The notes beneath the pieces were generated by a model, which saw only the letters and a program-made list of their open reading frames with translations, did not search any database and was not told where the DNA came from. The position numbers and the translations under genes are program-made. From assembly GCF_021531315.1 (NCBI RefSeq), contig NZ_JAFBIQ010000002.1, positions 1 to 64,000 on the forward strand: a stretch of 64,000 bases of DNA, given 5' to 3'. Shown one piece after another: positions 1-8,050 of the stretch (the first letter of the stretch is position 1; each line of letters opens with the position of its first letter). This DNA is from Oscillibacter valericigenes. Lineage in GTDB: Bacteria > Bacillota > Clostridia > Oscillospirales > Oscillospiraceae.

Positions 1-135
1 GCCCTAAGCTCTTTTGATTCCCGTTTCCCTTGTTTGTGGGCTGCTCCTTCTGCCTGTTTTGCTCATCACTTTTTTTCTTCAGTATAGGTTTTCGGGAACT
101 TTTTGTCAATTTTTTGCGTCTTAGGAAGTAAGTGC

Positions 136-165
136 TTGACATAACACGGTATGGTTGGGTACAAT
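136..165 (+). promoter_or_regulatory. Sigma-A-type promoter of the SH3b gene
   Basis: A TTGACA box at 136-141 is followed 18 bases later by TACAAT at 160-165, about 33 bases before the start codon at 199. Bases 1-135 hold no gene I can support. Confidence 0.7.
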
Positions 166-198
166 GAAAAAAGAAAGAGAATAAAGGAGGGCTTTTCC

Positions 199-822
199 AT
201 GGAAGGTCGTCGTGTGAATCGCAGCGCGCCGAAGCGCAACCCGCTGTATGTGATGTTTTTGTGTCTGGTCGCGGCCGTTTTCGTGCTGCTGATCGTGGTG
301 GCCGTGCTGGGCGCAAAGCTCGGCGCGGCGCAGAAGGCGGTGAAGTCTGCCGAAACGAAGGTGGAGGAGCTGCAAAAGCAGGCCGAAAAGCTGGAGGAGC
401 AGGTCAAGAAGCTGGAGGAGGAGAAGGCGGCGCTCGAGGCCGAGCCCGACGACAAGCTCGAGGGGGAGAATAAGCCCGCCATCGAGCCGAGCGTGAACAC
501 CAATACGGACAAGACCGACAGCAAGCGGAAGATCGGCTGGCTGGACCTCACGGGGCACAACGAGGTCACAGTGCTGCCGGAGAAGGTGTTTGACCAGTAT
601 GCGACCAACTATACCACCGCCGGCGTCAACCTGCGCAGCGGCCCGAGCACCAGCTACAACAAGGTCACGCTCGTCAACAGAGGCACGAAGGTCAAGGCCG
701 CGGCGAAGAGCGGCAACTGGACCTTTGTCAACGCAGACGGGAAGTTCGGCTGGATCCGATCGGACTATCTCTCCGCCACGCCGCCCGCCGAGGGCTCGTC
801 GGGGAGCCTGAAAAGAGTCTGA
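199..822 (+). CDS. Membrane-anchored coiled-coil protein with C-terminal SH3b domain
   Basis: This 207-residue protein has a short basic N-terminus, one membrane segment at about residues 18-40 (FLCLVAAVFVLLIVV), a Lys/Glu-rich coiled coil at about 42-85, an acidic linker, and an SH3b domain at about 140-195 containing GVNLRSGPSTSYNKV and ending in GWIRSDYLS. SH3b domains of this kind usually bind peptidoglycan or wall peptides, so an envelope role outside the membrane is likely; the substrate is not predictable. The start at 199 is chosen because AAAGGAGGG lies at 184-191; an in-frame ATG at 151 overlaps the promoter. The gene has its own promoter and terminator and stands alone. Confidence 0.85.
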   Translation: MEGRRVNRSAPKRNPLYVMFLCLVAAVFVLLIVVAVLGAKLGAAQKAVKSAETKVEELQKQAEKLEEQVKKLEEEKAALEAEPDDKLEGENKPAIEPSVNTNTDKTDSKRKIGWLDLTGHNEVTVLPEKVFDQYATNYTTAGVNLRSGPSTSYNKVTLVNRGTKVKAAAKSGNWTFVNADGKFGWIRSDYLSATPPAEGSSGSLKRV

Positions 823-832
823 AGACAGCGAT

Positions 833-867
833 AAAAAGCGTTCCGCGCGAGCGGAACGCTTTTTTTG
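833..867. terminator. Bidirectional intrinsic terminator
   Basis: A 10-bp perfect stem (837-846 with 851-860, loop GCGA) is flanked by A5 on the left and T8 on the right. It can therefore end both the SH3b transcript and the converging minus-strand operon. Confidence 0.9.
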
Positions 868-1254
868 TCAAGGCTTGCCGCAGCCGCCCTTGCCGCTGAG
901 CGAGCAGGAGGACTGAAAGCCGCAGGCGTTGCACTTGTTGTTCGGATCGCGCGTGACTGCGCCGCCGAGAAAGGCGAGCGCGGCTTCCTCCGGCGCGCCG
1001 GAGAAGGCGGGGAAGAGCGGGATGCCCACGGCGGCGGTCTCGAGCCTTTCTTCGCCCGGCAGCGCGCCGCACACGAGCGCGTCCACACCGTAGGGCTCGA
1101 GCTGCGCGACGGCGGCAGCGGCGTCCGCGCCCTCGCGGGGGACAAGGAAGCTGCGGACGATCCTGCCGTGATCATCCTCAAAGAACTGAAAGCCCTCGAT
1201 GCCGGAGAGGGTGTCGGCGGTCCGGCCGCCGATGACGGGAATGGCGATGCGCAT
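868..1254 (-). CDS. NifX/NifB-type (dinitrogenase iron-molybdenum cofactor family) protein with Cys-rich tail
   Basis: This 128-residue protein starts MRIAIPVIGG and carries a glycine- and alanine-rich alpha/beta fold (ALVCGALPG) like the small NifX/NafY/NifB-C-terminal family, which bind Fe-S or Fe-Mo clusters. The C-terminus has a compact cysteine cluster (CNAC, SSC, GGC) that could bind an Fe-S cluster or zinc. No nif genes are nearby, and such orphan members are common in anaerobes without nitrogenase, so the exact role is unknown. TAAGGAGGA precedes the ATG. It lies 13 bases downstream of glycerate kinase and is probably co-transcribed with it. Confidence 0.75.
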   Translation of the reverse strand: MRIAIPVIGGRTADTLSGIEGFQFFEDDHGRIVRSFLVPREGADAAAAVAQLEPYGVDALVCGALPGEERLETAAVGIPLFPAFSGAPEEAALAFLGGAVTRDPNNKCNACGFQSSCSLSGKGGCGKP

Positions 1255-1267
1255 AAATAATTCCTCC

Positions 1268-2413
1268 TTAGTGTCTGAACTGCTCGGCGGCGCAGATGCA
1301 GCGCAGAAGATCGTCGAGCGTGTGGGCGTAGTCGATGCGGCTGCGCGCCTTGGCCTCGGCGCGCGGAATGGCCAGTCGGTTGATGCTGAGCATGGCGCTC
1401 ACGCCCGCGTCGTAGGCGCCGTAGGCGTCGTCCGCGACATCGCCGACGAGGGCGAAGACCGGCACGCCCCGCGCTCTCGCGCGGCGTGCCACGCCGCCGA
1501 CGACCTTGCCCTGAGTGCTCTGCGCGTCGATGCGGCCCTCGCCGGTGAGGACGAGGTCGGCGTCCGCGAGCAGCGCGTCGAAGCCGACCACATCGAGCAC
1601 GACCTCAATGCCGGAGCGCAGCTCCGCGCCCAGCAGGGCGACACAGCCTGCGCCGAAGCCGCCCGCCGCGCCCGCGCCGGGGAGCGCGGCGACCGAGGCG
1701 CCCAGCTCACGCGAAAAGGCGCTGTCGAGCGCGCGGAGCTGACGGTCGAGCAGGGCGACCGCCGCCGCGTCCGCGCCCTTTTGCGGCGCGAAGATGTGCG
1801 CCGCGCCGTTGGGGCCGTGCATGGGGTTGGTGATGTCGCACATGGCGGTCAGGGGGACGCCGCGCAGCTTCTCGCGCGCGGCGGAGACGTCGATGTGCGC
1901 GATGCGCTCGAGCGTCGCGCCGACGGGGACGAAAGGCTTGCCGCCGGCGTCGGTGAAGCGCACGCCCAGCGCGGCGGCGCAGCCGCAGCCGCCGTCGTTC
2001 GTGGCGCTGCCGCCAAGCCCGAGCACGACGCGCTTTGCGCCGCGCGAGAGCGCGTGGGCGATGAGCTGTCCCACGCCGTAGGTGGTGGTGAGGCGGGGGT
2101 CTTTGCGTCCGGCGACGAGGGGCAGGCCCGCCGCCGCGGCCATCTCAACGACCGCCGTGCCGTCCGGCAGCAGGGCGTAGGCCGCCTCGAGCGGCGCACC
2201 GTAGGGGTCCTGCACGCCGGAAACAAGTACGCGCTCGCCGCCGCAGGCATCGAGAAAGCAGTCCACCGTGCCCTCGCCGCCGTCGGCGACCGGAAGGGCG
2301 GCGACGGTGCAGTGCGGGAAGAAGTGCGCGATGCGCTCGCGCGCGAGGGCGCAGATGTCGCGGCTCGGCAGCGAGCCCTTGAAGGAATCGGAGATCACGA
2401 TGCACTTTTTCAC
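1268..2413 (-). CDS. glxK: Glycerate 2-kinase (GlxK/GarK family)
   Basis: This 381-residue protein matches the usual length of the family. It begins KKCIVISDSFKGSLPS and has the conserved PVADGGEGTVDCFLDA, GLGGSATNDGGCG and LTGEGRIDAQS blocks. The family phosphorylates glycerate with ATP in glycerate/glyoxylate use; the protein is cytoplasmic. The start is a GTG at 2413 supported by GAGGTGA eight to ten bases upstream. A promoter TTGCAT-17-TATACT lies just upstream. It is followed by the NifX-type gene in the same direction. Confidence 0.9.
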   Translation of the reverse strand: MKKCIVISDSFKGSLPSRDICALARERIAHFFPHCTVAALPVADGGEGTVDCFLDACGGERVLVSGVQDPYGAPLEAAYALLPDGTAVVEMAAAAGLPLVAGRKDPRLTTTYGVGQLIAHALSRGAKRVVLGLGGSATNDGGCGCAAALGVRFTDAGGKPFVPVGATLERIAHIDVSAAREKLRGVPLTAMCDITNPMHGPNGAAHIFAPQKGADAAAVALLDRQLRALDSAFSRELGASVAALPGAGAAGGFGAGCVALLGAELRSGIEVVLDVVGFDALLADADLVLTGEGRIDAQSTQGKVVGGVARRARARGVPVFALVGDVADDAYGAYDAGVSAMLSINRLAIPRAEAKARSRIDYAHTLDDLLRCICAAEQFRH

Positions 2414-2441
2414 GCCCTCACCTCCCGCAGCTGTTTTTTAT

Positions 2442-2470
2442 AGTATACGCAGCGGCGGCGGGAGATGCAA
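2442..2470 (-). promoter_or_regulatory. Sigma-A-type promoter of the glycerate kinase operon
   Basis: On the minus strand, TTGCAT (2465-2470) and TATACT (2442-2447) are separated by 17 bases. The -10 box lies about 29 bases before the GTG start of the kinase. Confidence 0.65.
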
Positions 2471-2568
2471 GCCCTTTTCGCCGCGGGGAGGGGGCAGGAG
2501 GGAGGGCGTTTTGGCACAATGCACAAAATAAGCTGTGTATTTTTTGAGAGTTTGCGGAAAATCACATC

Positions 2569-2597
2569 TTGACTTTAAAGCTTTAAAGGAATATACT
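2569..2597 (+). promoter_or_regulatory. Sigma-A-type promoter of the ABC importer leader
   Basis: TTGACT at 2569-2574 and TATACT at 2592-2597 are separated by exactly 17 bases. Transcription would start near 2604, about 45 bases before the leader peptide and 220 bases before the first structural gene. Confidence 0.8.
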
Positions 2598-2648
2598 GCG
2601 AACATCAAAGGAGTTCGGCCCGCAAGGGCGGACGGAAGGGAGCCTGCA

Positions 2649-2720
2649 ATGATGAGCCGCTTTTACTTTCGCTATACCGCGTCCCGCTTTGCGGGCCGCT
2701 ATTTTGCCATGTCCTTTTAG
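2649..2720 (+). CDS. Aromatic-rich leader peptide of a transcription attenuator
   Basis: This is a 23-codon reading frame too short for most gene finders. GGAAGGGAG (2634-2642) lies six bases before tandem ATG codons at 2649 and 2652, and the frame ends in TAG at 2718. Of 23 residues, five are Phe, three Tyr and four Arg; the first cluster is RFYFRY and a second is RYF. Eight Phe/Tyr codons in 23 is far beyond chance and is the hallmark of a leader peptide whose translation senses charged tRNA-Phe/tRNA-Tyr. It sits between a strong promoter and an intrinsic terminator, upstream of an ABC importer of the class that includes tryptophan/tyrosine transporters. The function is inferred from architecture. 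Confidence 0.7.
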   Translation: MMSRFYFRYTASRFAGRYFAMSF

Positions 2721-2804
2721 CGCCGCCGGTGAAAAGAAAACGCATTTGCATGAAGAAGTGAGCAAAGCGGTTTCGCCCGACGGGCGGAGCCGCTGATTTT
2801 ATTT
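2692..2804 (+). terminator. Attenuator terminator with competing antiterminator segment
   Basis: A perfect 13-bp stem with two G-T pairs (2766-2778 with 2782-2794, loop GAC) is followed by a T-rich tract at 2796-2804 and lies 32 bases before the lipoprotein start codon. The leader segment CGGGCCGCT (2692-2700), inside the leader-peptide frame, can instead pair with AGCGG (2766-2770) plus CCCG (2776-2779), which would block the terminator. A ribosome stalled at the early Phe/Tyr codons would leave this segment free. A ribosome reaching the stop codon would cover it. Confidence 0.7.
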
Positions 2805-2826
2805 GTTCAAAAAAGGAGATAAAACG

Positions 2827-3831
2827 ATGAAAAAGAAACTGCTTGCTCTGCTGCTTGGCGCAGCAATGTGCCTGAGCCTTGCCGCCTGCGGCGAGAAGGC
2901 CGATACCCCCGATACCCCCGATACTCCCGATACGCCCAGCGGCGGCGACAAGGCGGCCTATACCGTCGGCATCTGCCAGCTTGCGCAGCACGAGGCGCTC
3001 GACGCCGCGACCAAGGGCTTTATCGACGCACTGAGCGAGGCGCTGCCCGGTCAGGTGGAGTTTAAGGAAAAGAACGCCTCCGGCGACCCCAACACCTGCT
3101 CGACGATCGTCAACGGCTTTGTGTCCGAGGGCGTGGACCTGATCCTCGCCAACGCGACCTCGCCCTTGCAGGCGGCGGCCTCCGCCACGGCGGACATCCC
3201 CATCCTCGGCACCTCTGTGACGGACTACGCCTCCGCGCTGGAGCTGGATAACTGGACCGGTACGGTCGGCGGCAATATCTCCGGTACCTCCGACCTCGCG
3301 CCGCTGGACGGGCAGGCCGATATGCTCGTCGAGCTGTGCCCCGACGCGAAGAATGTGGGTCTCATCTACTGCTCCGCCGAGGCGAACAGCAAGTATCAGG
3401 TCGATGAGATGATCAAGCTGCTCGAGGCCAAGGGACTCAATTGCACCGAGTTCGCCTTCACCGACAGCAACGATGTCGCCTCCGTCACGCAGGCCGCCTG
3501 TGACGCCTCCGATGTTATCTTTATCCCGACCGACAACACCGCCGCCATCAACACTGAAGCCATCGCGAATGTTGTTCTGCCGTCCAAGACACCCGTTATC
3601 GCCGGCGAGCAGGGCATCTGCAAGGGCTGCGGCATTGCGACGCTCTCCATTGACTACTATGAGCTTGGCACCATCACCGGGCGGATGGCCGCGAAGATCC
3701 TCACCGGCGAGGCCGACATCGCCACCATGCCCATTGAGTTCGCGCCCAACGTGACTAAGATGGCCAACGCCGCCAACTGCGAGGCGCTCGGCATCACGGT
3801 GCCCGAGGGTTACGAAATGCTGGAGGGCTGA
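2827..3831 (+). CDS. ABC importer substrate-binding lipoprotein (COG2984, TrpX-like)
   Basis: This 334-residue protein has a lipoprotein signal (Lys-rich start, hydrophobic run, LAAC with Cys21), then four tandem DTP units encoded by four 9-base repeats at 2902-2937, a low-complexity tether. The mature part (AYTVGICQLAQHEALDAATK, QVEFKEKNASGD, IFIPTDNT, AGEQGICKGCGIATLSIDYY) matches the periplasmic-binding family of TrpXYZ-type importers. AAAAAAGGAGAT supports the ATG at 2827. It would deliver an amino acid, here probably aromatic given the leader peptide, to the permease/ATPase that follow. Confidence 0.85.
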   Translation: MKKKLLALLLGAAMCLSLAACGEKADTPDTPDTPDTPSGGDKAAYTVGICQLAQHEALDAATKGFIDALSEALPGQVEFKEKNASGDPNTCSTIVNGFVSEGVDLILANATSPLQAAASATADIPILGTSVTDYASALELDNWTGTVGGNISGTSDLAPLDGQADMLVELCPDAKNVGLIYCSAEANSKYQVDEMIKLLEAKGLNCTEFAFTDSNDVASVTQAACDASDVIFIPTDNTAAINTEAIANVVLPSKTPVIAGEQGICKGCGIATLSIDYYELGTITGRMAAKILTGEADIATMPIEFAPNVTKMANAANCEALGITVPEGYEMLEG

Positions 3832-3845
3832 GAGAAGCATCCCCG

Positions 3846-3874
3846 ATGGGAGAGGGGGCGCGCCCCTCTCCCAT
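3846..3874 (+). other. Intercistronic GC-rich hairpin
   Basis: A perfect 12-bp inverted repeat (3846-3857 with 3863-3874, five-base loop) lies between the binding-protein gene and the permease, with no T tract. Such hairpins commonly stabilise the upstream message so that the binding protein is made in excess of the membrane components. Confidence 0.6.
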
Positions 3875-3900
3875 AACGAAGTGTCTGGAGGAAAAGAACG

Positions 3901-4848
3901 ATGAGTTTCCTGATGTCGCTGTTCAACGCGCTGCCCGGTGCGGTCGCCCAAGGGCTGATCTGGGGCATCATGGCGATCGGCGTATATATCACCTTCCGCA
4001 TCCTTGATGTGGCCGACCTGACGGTGGACGGCTCGCTCGCCACCGGCGGCGCGGTGTGCGTCATGCTGCTGCGCGCGGGCTGGAACCCGTGGCTCGCGCT
4101 GCTGTGCGCCATGCTTGCGGGGATGCTCGCGGGGCTTGTGACGGGGCTTTTTCATACGAAGTGCGGTATCCCCGCCATTCTTGCGGGCATCCTCACGTAG
4201 CTCGCGCTCTACTCGATCAACCTGCGCATCATGGCGAGCAAGGCCAACCAGGCGGTCAGCGTGGATAAGTACCCGCTGCTCATTTCCCAGCGCTATGTGC
4301 GCAGCTTCGCGCCGCTCGGCGAGCTGGTGGCCAAAAATCCCCTGCCGCTGCTGCTGCTCTTCACCGCCGCGCTGATCGCGCTGCTCTACTGGTTCTTCGG
4401 TACCGAGAAGGGCTGCTCCATCCGCGCCACCGGCGCGAATCAGCACATGGCACGCGCGCAGGGCATCGACACCAACGCCAATGTGGTGCTCGGTCTGATG
4501 CTCTCCAACGGTCTTGTCGCGCTCTCCGGCGCGCTGCTCGCGCAGTATCAGGGCGCGAGCGATGTGAGCATGGGACGCGGCGCCATCGTCATCGGCCTTG
4601 CCGCCGTCATCATCGGTGAGGTCGTGTTCGGCAAGCTGTTCGTCAACTTCGGCCTCAAGCTGCTCGCCGTTTCCGTCGGCGCGATCATCTACTACATCGT
4701 TTTGCAGATCGTGCTGCAGCTCGGCCTCAACACCAACGACCTCAAGCTTGTCACGGCGCTGATCGTGGCGGTGTTCCTCGCCATTCCGTACTGGAAGGGC
4801 AGGGCGTTCCACGGCAAGGCGCAGAAGGGAGGCGCGCACCATGCTTGA
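3901..4848 (+). pseudogene. ABC importer permease (COG4120, TrpY-like) interrupted by an in-frame amber codon
   Basis: The frame encodes a 315-residue multispanning permease read continuously from MSFLMSLFNALPGAVAQG to the end, apart from one TAG at 4198-4200. The first part ends ...GIPAILAGILT and the second continues LALYSINLRIMASKANQ in the same frame. From my memory of the family the interrupted position is usually Gln, so a single CAG-to-TAG change explains it. There is no frameshift or deletion. The remaining parts (99 residues, then about 205 from an internal ATG at 4231) would not be expected to work as one permease. The gene overlaps the ATPase gene by eight bases. Alternatives are a sequencing error or suppression; TAG serves as the normal stop of other genes here. 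Confidence 0.85.
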
Positions 4849-5635
4849 ACTGAAGAATATCTGCAAGACCTTCAACCCCGGCACCATCAACGCCAAGACC
4901 GCGCTCAACGAGCTGAACCTGACGCTCGCGGACGGCGATTTCGTCACCGTCATCGGCGGCAACGGCGCGGGCAAGTCCACGATGCTCAACGCCATTGCGG
5001 GCGTGTTTCCGGTGGACGAGGGCTCGATCGTCATCGACGGGCAGAATGTCACCAGGCTCTCCGAGCACAGACGCGCGGCGCTGCTCGGGCGCGTGTTTCA
5101 GGACCCCATGATGGGCACCGCCCCGACCATGATGATCGAGGAGAACCTTGCCCTCGCCGCGCGGCGCGGGCAAAAGCGCGGCCTCAAGTGGGGCATCACA
5201 CCGCTTGAGCGCGCGGACTACCGCGAGCTGCTGCGCACGCTCGACCTCGGGCTGGAGGATCGGCTGACGAGCAAGGTCGGCCTGCTCTCCGGCGGTCAGC
5301 GGCAGGCGCTGACGCTGCTGATGGCGGCGCTCAAGCAGCCCAAGCTGCTGCTTTTGGACGAGCACACCGCGGCGCTCGACCCCAAGACGGCGGCAAAGGT
5401 GCTCGAGCTCTCCGAGCAGATCGTGCAGGAAAACCACCTCACGACGCTGATGATCACGCACAACATGAAGGACGCCATCGCCCACGGCAACCGTCTCATC
5501 ATGATGGACGCAGGGCGCGTGGTGGTGGACATTGCCGGCGAAGAGAAGAAAAAGCTCACCGTGCCTGACCTGCTCGCGCTCTTCTCACGCGCGAGCGGCT
5601 CGAGCGAGGCGAACGACAAGCTGCTGCTCTCCTGA
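4841..5635 (+). CDS. ABC importer ATP-binding protein (COG1101, TrpZ-like)
   Basis: This 264-residue ATPase has Walker A GGNGAGKST, a Q-loop in VFQDPMMGT, the signature LSGGQRQ, Walker B LLLLDEHTAALDP and the switch histidine in MITHN. DEHTAALDP is typical of the COG1101 subgroup paired with the TrpXY-type proteins. It starts within the permease gene and is therefore probably translationally coupled. Because the permease is interrupted, the ATPase may have no partner in this strain, although its own sequence looks intact. Confidence 0.9.
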   Translation: MLELKNICKTFNPGTINAKTALNELNLTLADGDFVTVIGGNGAGKSTMLNAIAGVFPVDEGSIVIDGQNVTRLSEHRRAALLGRVFQDPMMGTAPTMMIEENLALAARRGQKRGLKWGITPLERADYRELLRTLDLGLEDRLTSKVGLLSGGQRQALTLLMAALKQPKLLLLDEHTAALDPKTAAKVLELSEQIVQENHLTTLMITHNMKDAIAHGNRLIMMDAGRVVVDIAGEEKKKLTVPDLLALFSRASGSSEANDKLLLS

Positions 5636-5664
5636 ACGCACACAGGGGGCGGCGAGCATAAAAA

Positions 5665-5699
5665 AGAGCTTCGGACCACTGGGTCCGAAGCTCTTTTTC
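5665..5699. terminator. Bidirectional intrinsic terminator
   Basis: A 13-bp perfect stem (5665-5677 with 5682-5694) is flanked by an A run on the left and T5 on the right. It lies between the importer operon and the convergent SRP operon. Confidence 0.9.
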
Positions 5700-5704
5700 T
5701 GTTG

Positions 5705-5935
5705 TCAGTCAACGATGTCGACCGATACCTTTTCTCCGGTGCGCTGCGCATAGGAGCGAATGACCGTGCGGATCTCCTTGGCGATGCGGCCCTGACGGCC
5801 GATCACCTTACCCATGTCGTCGGGCGCGACGTGCAGCTCCAACGTCAGCTCGTCCGCTCCCTGCTTCTCCGTCACCGTGACCTCATCTGGATGCTCGACC
5901 AGATTTTTGGCGATGTAGAGCAGCAAGTCCTTCAT
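5705..5935 (-). CDS. khpA: KH-domain RNA-binding protein KhpA (YlqC)
   Basis: This 76-residue protein is essentially one KH domain with the RNA-binding GxxG loop in GKVIGRQGRIAKEIRTV, and has the usual KhpA length. KhpA with KhpB binds RNA and affects cell elongation in Firmicutes. The start MKDLLLYIAKNL is the family start; longer in-frame extensions overlap rpsP. It is the last gene of ylxM-ffh-rpsP-khpA, a conserved Firmicute order, 17 bases after rpsP. Confidence 0.92.
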   Translation of the reverse strand: MKDLLLYIAKNLVEHPDEVTVTEKQGADELTLELHVAPDDMGKVIGRQGRIAKEIRTVIRSYAQRTGEKVSVDIVD

Positions 5936-5952
5936 GCGTGGCCCTCCGCAGC

Positions 5953-6192
5953 TCAAATCGCGTTGATTCTCTTGAGCAGCGCGCGGACGGTCTCGGTGGG
6001 CTGAGCGCCGGTCTTGATCCACTCCTGCGCGCGCTCGGCGTCGATCTTGATCTCAGCGGGGCTGACGCAGGGGTTGTAGGTGCCGATCTCTTCGATGAAG
6101 CGGCCGTCGCGGGGATAGCGGGAATCGGCGACGACGACACGATAGAAGGGAGCCTTCTTGGCGCCCATACGGCGCAGACGAATTTTGACCAT
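5953..6192 (-). CDS. rpsP: 30S ribosomal protein S16
   Basis: The 79-residue product begins [20 protein letters not shown] and contains [19 protein letters not shown], which are diagnostic of S16, a 5'-domain protein of the small subunit. The start at 6192 is the family start and has GGAGG about ten bases upstream; an upstream in-frame ATG at 6246 lacks conservation. It lies between ffh and khpA on the minus strand. Confidence 0.97.
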   Translation of the reverse strand: MVKIRLRRMGAKKAPFYRVVVADSRYPRDGRFIEEIGTYNPCVSPAEIKIDAERAQEWIKTGAQPTETVRALLKRINAI

Positions 6193-6267
6193 GATGTTTT
6201 TTCCTCCAAAATGTAAAATAGATTTTTGTTGTATGATCGTATGCACATGGCATGAATCAACGGGGTG

Positions 6268-7647
6268 TTATTTGAAGCGCTTTTTGCGGCCGAAGCCGTG
6301 CATCCGGCCCATGCCGCCGCCCTTGCCGCCGAAGCCGCCGAGCCCCTTGGGCATTTTGCCGCGCGTCATCTGCTTGACCAAGTCCTGCATCAGCTCAAAC
6401 TGCTTTAGAAGGCGGTTGACATCCACGACCTCAAGCCCGCAGCCGGCGGCGATACGCTTTTTGCGGCTCGCGCCGAGGAGCTTGGGGTTCTCACGCTCCT
6501 CGGGCGTCATGGAGAGGATGATGGCCTCGGTGTGCGCCATGACCTTCGGGTCGATCTCGGCACCCGCTAACTGCTTGCCCATGCCGCCTGGCATCAGCTC
6601 GGCGATCTGGCTGAGGTCGCCCATGCCGCGCAGCTGCACGAGCTGGTCGTAGTAGTCGGTGAGAGTGAAGCGGTTTTTGCGGAGCTTTTCCTCGAGCTTT
6701 TTCGCCTTTTCTTCGTCGACCGTCTGCTCTGCCTTTTCGATGAGGCTGAGCACATCGCCCATGCCGAGAATGCGGGAGGCCATACGGTCGGGGTGGAAGG
6801 GCTCGATCATGTCGAGCTTTTCGCCCGTGCCGATATACTTGATGGGCTTTCCGGTCGCCGCGCGGATGGAGAGCGCCGCGCCGCCGCGGGCGTCGCCGTC
6901 GAGCTTGGTGAGCACGACGCCGTCGATACCAAGGGCCTCGTCGAACGCGGTAGCCGCGTTCACAGCGTCCTGTCCTGTCATGGCGTCCACGACCAGCAAT
7001 ATCTCGTTCGGCCTGACCGCCGCCTTGACGCGCTTGAGCTCGTCCATGAGCTGCTCGTCGATGTGCAGGCGGCCTGCGGTATCGAGAAAGACGACATCGT
7101 TGCCGTGGTCCCTGGCGTAGCGCACGGCCTCGGTGGCGATGGTGACGGGGTCGATCTGCCCCATCTCAAAGACGGGGAGCTCAAGCTGACCGCCGACGAC
7201 TTGCAGCTGCGTGATGGCGGCGGGGCGGTAAACGTCGCAGGCGACGAGCAGGGGCCGCCGCCCCTGCCGGCGCAGAAGGCCGGCGAGCTTGGCGACATTC
7301 GTCGTCTTGCCCGCGCCCTGAAGGCCGACCATCATCACGACCGTCGGTGGGGTGTTGGCAAAGGTCAGGCGCGCGTTCGCGCCGCCCATGAGCGCGGTCA
7401 GCTCTTCGTTGACGATCTTGATGACCTGCTGGGCGGGGGTGAGGCTGTCGAGCACCTCGGCGTCGACGGCGCGCTCGGAGACACGGGCGACAAAGTCCTT
7501 GACGACCTTGTAGCTCACGTCCGCCTCGAGCAGCGCCATGCGCACCTCGCGCATGGCGGTCTTGATGTCCGCCTCGGTCAGCCGGCCCTTGCCGCGCAGG
7601 CCCTTGAATACATTGTTGAGCTTTTCGCTCAAGCCCTCAAATGCCAT
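6268..7647 (-). CDS. ffh: Signal recognition particle GTPase Ffh
   Basis: This 459-residue protein has the N-domain (1-90), the G-domain with P-loop GLQGAGKTT at 108-116, DTAGR, TKLDGDARGGAAL and a GxGE motif, and a C-terminal M-domain rich in Met and Gly ending GMGRMHGFGRKKRFK. It binds SRP RNA and signal sequences and, with FtsY, targets nascent membrane proteins to the translocon. The length is normal. It follows ylxM by 12 bases, as in most Firmicutes. Confidence 0.98.
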   Translation of the reverse strand: MAFEGLSEKLNNVFKGLRGKGRLTEADIKTAMREVRMALLEADVSYKVVKDFVARVSERAVDAEVLDSLTPAQQVIKIVNEELTALMGGANARLTFANTPPTVVMMVGLQGAGKTTNVAKLAGLLRRQGRRPLLVACDVYRPAAITQLQVVGGQLELPVFEMGQIDPVTIATEAVRYARDHGNDVVFLDTAGRLHIDEQLMDELKRVKAAVRPNEILLVVDAMTGQDAVNAATAFDEALGIDGVVLTKLDGDARGGAALSIRAATGKPIKYIGTGEKLDMIEPFHPDRMASRILGMGDVLSLIEKAEQTVDEEKAKKLEEKLRKNRFTLTDYYDQLVQLRGMGDLSQIAELMPGGMGKQLAGAEIDPKVMAHTEAIILSMTPEERENPKLLGASRKKRIAAGCGLEVVDVNRLLKQFELMQDLVKQMTRGKMPKGLGGFGGKGGGMGRMHGFGRKKRFK

Positions 7648-7659
7648 GGGACGCTCCTT

Positions 7660-8025
7660 TTACTCCTTGAGTGCCGCGGTCTCGGTCTCGATCACGGTCA
7701 CAAGCTCTTCGATGCGGGAATCCTCATACCGGCGGTAGTTGAGCCTGCGCAGTTCGTCCGCCGCCGCCTCGATGCGCTCGAGGTGGGGCGTTTTTTGCAG
7801 AAAGCGCTTGACAAGGCCCGTTTTATCCTCGATCTCGGTCATGTACGCCTCGGCGCGGACGATGACGTCGCGCACGCCCTGACGGGAGATGCCGTAGTTC
7901 TCGGCGATCTCGGAGAGGGAGAGGTCCTCGTCGTAGTAAAGCTCGTAAAATTCCTTTTGCCGCTCGGTGAGGAGTTCACCGTAGAAGTCAAAGAGCATCG
8001 TCATGCGAAAGGTCTGATTTTTCAC
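7660..8025 (-). CDS. ylxM: YlxM/p13 family helix-turn-helix protein, SRP-associated
   Basis: This 121-residue protein starts MKNQTFRMTMLFDFYGELLT and has a sigma-70 region-4-like helix-turn-helix (LSLSEIAENYGISRQGVRDVI), the hallmark of the UPF0122/YlxM family. In streptococci the homologue stimulates SRP GTPase activity. It is the first gene of the ylxM-ffh-rpsP-khpA operon. AGGAGG precedes the ATG. Confidence 0.93.
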   Translation of the reverse strand: MKNQTFRMTMLFDFYGELLTERQKEFYELYYDEDLSLSEIAENYGISRQGVRDVIVRAEAYMTEIEDKTGLVKRFLQKTPHLERIEAAADELRRLNYRRYEDSRIEELVTVIETETAALKE

Positions 8026-8050
8026 GGGTCGTCCTCCTTTGAGTATTCCG

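Noticed and set aside
2535-2720. Longer 61-codon frame ending at the leader peptide stop
   Set aside because: Its start overlaps the promoter and has no ribosome site; only the last 23 codons have one.
4198-4200. Reassignment of TAG to glutamine (alternative genetic code)
   Set aside because: Other intact genes here end in TAG (for example the hybrid kinase at 24457 and cheR at 56960), so TAG is a normal stop.
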